A DNA stretch of 64,000 nt from Lacrimispora xylanisolvens (lineage in GTDB: Bacteria; Bacillota; Clostridia; Lachnospirales; Lachnospiraceae): the NCBI GenBank assembly GCA_017084465.1, contig CP070896.1:4577501-4641500 (forward strand), given 5' to 3'. This document shows, one piece after another, positions 60,327 to 64,000 of the stretch. Each line of letters begins with the position of its first letter. Position 1 is the first letter of the stretch. The notes beneath the pieces were generated by a model, which had not been told where the DNA came from, made no database searches, and saw only the letters and a list, made by a program, of their open reading frames with translations. The translations under genes were made by a program, and so were the position numbers.

Positions 60327-61115
60327 ATGGTAAGCAAGGAATTTATGGGAAATTTATTTGACGTGTCCGGCAAGGTTGCCCTTGTGACGGGAGCCACAGG
60401 AGCTCTTGGAAAGGCGGTGTCCATCGGTTATGGTCTGGCAGGAATGAAAGTCATGGTCACAGGCCGCAAGGAAGAAACCTGCAGGGCACTTTGTGAGGAG
60501 TTAGAAGCACAGGGCATTCAGTGCGGATATTCTACGGGGGACCCGGCTGTGGAAGCAGATGTGATTAAGGTGGTCAATGATACCATCAGGACATTTGGGG
60601 AAATCAATGTGCTGGTAACAGCGGCAGGATACAACAAACCTCAGCCTATAGTCGAACAGGATTTATCCACATGGAAGCAGATTATGGATTCTGACGTTCA
60701 GGGAACCTGGCTCTTTTGCAAATACGCGGGTGAGCAGATGATAAAACAGGGCAAAGGCGGAAAGGTTATTATGGTTTCCTCTGCCCGCTCCAAGATGGGT
60801 ATGGCAAATTACACAGGCTACTGTACCGCAAAGGGAGGAATTGACTTAATGGCCCAGTCTCTGGCCTGTGAGTGGACTGCAAAATACCACATCAATGTGA
60901 ACACAATCAATCCCACCGTGTTCCGTTCCGATTTAACCGAATGGATGTTTGACCCCGAAAGCGCTGTTTACCAGAATTTCTTGAAGCGTCTTCCCATCGG
61001 ACGTCTTGGTGAGCCGGAAGATTTCGTAGGGCCGTGCATTTTTCTGGCATCAAAGGCCAGCGATTTCATGACGGGGGCCAATGTGGCCACAGACGGCGGA
61101 TATTGGGCCAACTAA
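60327..61115 (+). CDS. Short-chain dehydrogenase/reductase
   Basis: A 262-residue SDR of the gluconate 5-dehydrogenase/FabG type. It has the coenzyme motif [20 protein letters not shown], the catalytic Ser, Tyr and Lys ([10 protein letters not shown], then [10 protein letters not shown]) and a C-terminal [11 protein letters not shown]. It oxidises or reduces a hydroxyl/keto group with NAD(P). The substrate is unknown; the operon context suggests that the product is opened by the following cyclase-family hydrolase. Confidence 0.92.
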   Translation: MVSKEFMGNLFDVSGKVALVTGATGALGKAVSIGYGLAGMKVMVTGRKEETCRALCEELEAQGIQCGYSTGDPAVEADVIKVVNDTIRTFGEINVLVTAAGYNKPQPIVEQDLSTWKQIMDSDVQGTWLFCKYAGEQMIKQGKGGKVIMVSSARSKMGMANYTGYCTAKGGIDLMAQSLACEWTAKYHINVNTINPTVFRSDLTEWMFDPESAVYQNFLKRLPIGRLGEPEDFVGPCIFLASKASDFMTGANVATDGGYWAN

Positions 61116-61175
61116 TTGGAAGCAAACCATTTGAACATACAAAAATATAAAGTTAGATGACGGAGGTAAACACCC

Positions 61176-62111
61176 ATGAGCAAAAAAGTATTCGTAGACT
61201 TAACCCATCCATTCAGTGCCGATATTCCCCGCTGGCCATATTTTGACAAGCCAGTCATCGACAATAAGCACTCCCTTGCAAAGGGCGGTGTTTTAACCCA
61301 ATACATAGGCTGCACCATGCACACCGGAACCCACTGCGATGCACCAAGACATGTCATGGAGAAGGAATTTGACGGAAAACGTGCCCGTTATACCCATGAG
61401 ATGCCAGTAGATGCTTATACCGGAGATGCCATCTGTCTGGAAATTGAAATCGAGACATGGGGGCTAATCACAGGAAAGCATTTAGAAGATGCATGTGATA
61501 GAGCCAACATTAAACCGGAAGAACTGGAGGGCATGATTGTCTGCTTAAACACCGGAATGCACCGCAAATTTGACGATTCCAAGGAATATTACCACTATTC
61601 CTGCGGCACAGGCATTGAAGCTGGAAAATGGTTTGTGGAGCATAAGGTTAAATGTGTCGCTATGGATATGCAGGCATTAGACCATCCCCTTCACACAGCC
61701 ATGGGCAACAACGGCATGACAAGAATGAATTTAGTAGGTGCTTCCGGAAGACCCATCACCGAGGAATATATTGAGAAATTCGGTGAAGAGGCATATGCGG
61801 AATTTGATAAAGAATTATACATCAGACTTCATGGACAGGAAGCCTATAACGAGAAATTCGGTGAACTGGAAGCAATCGGCTGCTGGGGAACCTGGGAGCC
61901 GTGTCATAAGGAAATGCTGGGACACGGAATCGTGGGCGTAGAGAACTTAGGCGGCAACTTAGATAAAGTTTCTGGAAAACGGTTCCGTTTCTTCTGTTTC
62001 CCTCTCCGCTGGCACTTAGGTGACGGTTCCATGGCACGTTGCGTGGCAGAAATCGACGAGGACGATTTAAACGATGTCCCGGAAAGAACCTATCAGTATG
62101 GAGGATTTTAA
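61176..62111 (+). CDS. Cyclase-family (PF04199) metal hydrolase
   Basis: A 311-residue protein of the cyclase/kynurenine formamidase-like family. The metal motif HTGTHCDAPRH (about residues 50-60) fits HxGTHxDxPxH. VDLTHPFSADIPRWP at the start is typical. Family members hydrolyse amides, lactones or cyclic diketo compounds. The next gene's GGAGG ribosome site lies within its last codons, so the two are translationally coupled. The substrate is not apparent. Confidence 0.88.
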   Translation: MSKKVFVDLTHPFSADIPRWPYFDKPVIDNKHSLAKGGVLTQYIGCTMHTGTHCDAPRHVMEKEFDGKRARYTHEMPVDAYTGDAICLEIEIETWGLITGKHLEDACDRANIKPEELEGMIVCLNTGMHRKFDDSKEYYHYSCGTGIEAGKWFVEHKVKCVAMDMQALDHPLHTAMGNNGMTRMNLVGASGRPITEEYIEKFGEEAYAEFDKELYIRLHGQEAYNEKFGELEAIGCWGTWEPCHKEMLGHGIVGVENLGGNLDKVSGKRFRFFCFPLRWHLGDGSMARCVAEIDEDDLNDVPERTYQYGGF

Positions 62112-62112
62112 T

Positions 62113-62946
62113 ATGGGAGATTTAAGTAATAAGGTAATTTTAACCGTAGCCACTACGGGTGCCTGGCCCACAAAGGAAATTACCCCCTTTGTGCCGATTC
62201 AGCCCGAAGAAATCGCGAAAGAGGTTTACGCCTGTTATAAAGCCGGGGCTTCCATGGCACACATACACGTAAGAGATGACCAGTCGAAAGCTTCCATGGA
62301 TTACAATAAATTCGAAGAGACTGTCCGTCTCATCAGGGCCAAAGAGGATTGTGATATTGTCTTAAATTTAACAACCTCCGGAGGGATCGGATTGGACGAT
62401 GAAGTAAGAATCAGACCCTTTAAAGAATTAAAACCGGAGCTGGCTTCTTATGACTGCGGCTCTATGAACTGGCAGAACAACTGCGTATTTGAAAACAGCC
62501 CTGCTTTTTTGGAGAAACTTGGCAACGCCATGCAGGAGGCGGGTGTAAAGCCTGAAATTGAAATTTTCGATGTGGGTATGATCTACAATGCCCTTTATTA
62601 CTTAAAAAAAGGTGTCTTAAAAGCCCCTCTCCATTTTCAGTTCGTATTAGGTGCGGCAGGAGGAATGCCTGCAACCGTAGAAAACCTGGTCTATTTGAAA
62701 AATCTGGTTCCGGAAGGTTCTACCTGGAGCGCTCTTGGGATCGGGAAAGGCCACCTTCCCATTCTATACACTGCACTGGCACTTGGGGGAAATATCCGTG
62801 TGGGAATGGAAGATAACATTATGTACAGCAAAGGTGAACTGGCGAAGTCCAATGTGGAATTTGTGGAACGGGCAAAGCGCATCATCCATGAATTCGGCAA
62901 AGAGGTTGCCACGCCGGAGGAAACAAGACAGATACTTGGGGTATAG
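62113..62946 (+). CDS. Beta-keto acid cleavage enzyme (BKACE, DUF849)
   Basis: A 277-residue TIM-barrel enzyme. BKACE proteins react a beta-keto acid with acetyl-CoA to give acetoacetate and a new CoA ester. Features are the Zn-binding [30 protein letters not shown] and GIGKGHLPI. The start at 62113 follows GGAGG with an 8-base gap; earlier in-frame ATGs lie inside the cyclase gene. The thiolase downstream can use the resulting acetoacetyl unit after CoA transfer. The keto acid handled here is unknown. Confidence 0.92.
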   Translation: MGDLSNKVILTVATTGAWPTKEITPFVPIQPEEIAKEVYACYKAGASMAHIHVRDDQSKASMDYNKFEETVRLIRAKEDCDIVLNLTTSGGIGLDDEVRIRPFKELKPELASYDCGSMNWQNNCVFENSPAFLEKLGNAMQEAGVKPEIEIFDVGMIYNALYYLKKGVLKAPLHFQFVLGAAGGMPATVENLVYLKNLVPEGSTWSALGIGKGHLPILYTALALGGNIRVGMEDNIMYSKGELAKSNVEFVERAKRIIHEFGKEVATPEETRQILGV

Positions 62947-62954
62947 AGAGGGAA

Positions 62955-63070
62955 GGAAAGAGGAAATACCCTGCGGGTATACCTTTATGCCCAGAGAGCA
63001 TGGGCAGGAAAGAGGAAACACCCTGCGGGTATACCTTTATGCCCAGAGAGCATGGGCAGGAAAGAGGAAA
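62955..63070 (+). repeat. 52-bp tandem repeat carrying the thiolase ribosome site
   Basis: Two full units (62955-63006 and 63007-63058) with a single mismatch, then a 12-base partial third (63059-63070) that supplies GGAAAGAGGAAAC for the thiolase start. Each unit holds a small stem (ACCC-TGC-GGGT) and a second stem (TGCCC/GGGCA). The repeat fills nearly the whole gap between the BKACE and thiolase genes. Confidence 0.92.
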
Positions 63071-63071
63071 C

Positions 63072-64000
63072 ATGAGAGAAGTAGTTATCGTAAGTGCTGC
63101 CCGGACAGCCATCGGCAGCTTTGGCGGCAGCCTTGCAGCCATTTCGGCGGTGGATTTAGGGGCCACGGCTGCAAAAGGTGCTATGGAACGGGCTGGGATC
63201 AAACCAGAACAAATTGATGAAGTTATTGTGGGAAATGTACTTAGCGCAGGCTCAGGACAGAATGTGGCACGCCAGATATCCTTAAAAGCAGGTGTGCCGG
63301 TTCATGTACCCGCTATGGGGATCAGCAAAGTCTGTGGTTCAGGCTTAAGAGCAGTTACTCTTGCCGCACAGATTATTAAGGCGGGAGATGCCGACTTGAT
63401 CCTGGCTGGAGGAGCGGAGAGCATGTCATGTGCGCCCTATGTCTTAAACAATCATCGGTTCGGCCATAAAATGGGAAATGAAACTCTGATAGATACCATG
63501 ATTCAGGACGGCCTGTGGGATGTATATAATAATTATCATATGGGTGTCACTGCAGAAAACATTGCCAAGCGGTACAAGATCACCAGACAGGAGCAGGATA
63601 GGTTTTCAGCAGAAAGCCAGCAAAAAGCACAAAAGGCCATTGAAGCAGGTCGTTTTAAAGACGAAATCGTACCGGTTTTAATCCCTGTAAAAAAAGGCGA
63701 GCCCAAGGTTTTTGATAGGGACGAATTTCCTCGGTTTGGAACCACAGAGGAGACCCTTGGAACGCTTCGTCCCTCTTTTATCAAGGACGGAACCGTAACA
63801 GCAGGCAATGCTTCCGGATTAAATGATGGAGCTGCCATGGTGATTCTCTGCTCCAGAGAAAAGGCGGAAGAATTAGGGCTTCCGGTTATGGCAAGAATTA
63901 CAGGCTATGGTTCTGCAGGTGTAGAACCGGAGGTCATGGGTCTTGGCGTGATCCCGGCTTCAGAACTTGCCATGAAGCATGCCAAAATCACCGCGGAAGA
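63072..64000 (+). CDS. Acetyl-CoA acetyltransferase (thiolase), 3' end beyond the window
   Basis: The first 309 residues of a thiolase, usually about 392 long. [20 protein letters not shown] is the classic start. The nucleophile Cys is in [13 protein letters not shown] (about residue 88), and [13 protein letters not shown] and [15 protein letters not shown] follow. It interconverts two acetyl-CoA and acetoacetyl-CoA, here probably degrading the product of the BKACE route. The reading frame is open at base 64000. Confidence 0.95.
   Translation, partial: MREVVIVSAARTAIGSFGGSLAAISAVDLGATAAKGAMERAGIKPEQIDEVIVGNVLSAGSGQNVARQISLKAGVPVHVPAMGISKVCGSGLRAVTLAAQIIKAGDADLILAGGAESMSCAPYVLNNHRFGHKMGNETLIDTMIQDGLWDVYNNYHMGVTAENIAKRYKITRQEQDRFSAESQQKAQKAIEAGRFKDEIVPVLIPVKKGEPKVFDRDEFPRFGTTEETLGTLRPSFIKDGTVTAGNASGLNDGAAMVILCSREKAEELGLPVMARITGYGSAGVEPEVMGLGVIPASELAMKHAKITAE

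Noticed and set aside
1..64000. CRISPR array, rRNA or tRNA genes
   Set aside because: No regularly spaced repeats of CRISPR type, no rRNA motifs and no cloverleaf with a CCA-adjacent acceptor stem were recognised. The only clear tandem repeat is the 52-bp one at 62955.

Overview
The window looks like a chromosome segment of a spore-forming, strictly anaerobic Clostridia (Lachnospiraceae / Clostridium cluster XIVa type). The reasons are AT-rich Firmicutes codon use, strong GGAGG ribosome sites, consensus TTGACA/TATAAT promoters, a Tn1549/Tn916-style conjugative element, a Spo0A-like effector domain, and a Clostridium kluyveri-type 4-hydroxybutyrate pathway. No rRNA, tRNA or CRISPR array was recognised.

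Layout. (1) About 1-26,600 is the right part of an integrative conjugative/mobilizable element: the end of a giant SNF2-like helicase, an ArdC/YodL/DUF3849 protein, a YodL/DUF4316 protein, an Xre repressor divergent from a mini-Spo0A protein, a relaxase and MobC with an oriT-like site, and at the far end an Xre regulator, a DUF6462 protein, a 55-residue ribbon-helix-helix protein and a tyrosine integrase. Between relaxase and integrase lies a complete maltodextrin locus (LacI regulator, MalF-MalG-MalE transporter, two GH13 cyclomaltodextrinases, glycogen/maltodextrin phosphorylase, 4-alpha-glucanotransferase), apparently cargo. (2) About 26,600-39,150 is an accessory, defence-like island. It holds a toxin-antitoxin-like pair with a Panacea/SocA antitoxin and palindromic operator, two paralogous AAA-ATPase/PD-(D/E)XK genes, an HPr-like protein, an MBL hydrolase, and a run of MazG-like pyrophosphohydrolase, HNH nuclease, PLD-nuclease/helicase and NUDIX hydrolase. 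(3) About 39,850-57,470 is a fermentation locus. SucD, 4-hydroxybutyrate dehydrogenase, 4-hydroxybutyryl-CoA dehydratase, two CoA-transferases, acyl-CoA dehydrogenase and EtfBA together carry succinyl-CoA to butyryl-CoA. Inserted in it is an unusual block: MaoC fusion, acyl carrier protein, LuxE-like acyl-protein synthetase, LuxC-like acyl reductase and acyl-adenylate ligase. (4) About 57,850-64,000 is a LysR-divergent catabolic operon: 3-hydroxyacyl-CoA dehydrogenase-like, cupin, SDR, cyclase-family hydrolase, BKACE (DUF849) and thiolase. A 52-bp tandem repeat supplies the thiolase ribosome site.

Caution on quality. About 27 apparent frameshifts break otherwise well conserved genes, and most lie in A, T, G or C runs where adding or removing one or two bases restores the family sequence. 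I read these as sequencing/assembly indels, so I annotate the genes as whole loci and name the break points. Family assignments are from recognition of motifs in the translated sequence; no database search was run.
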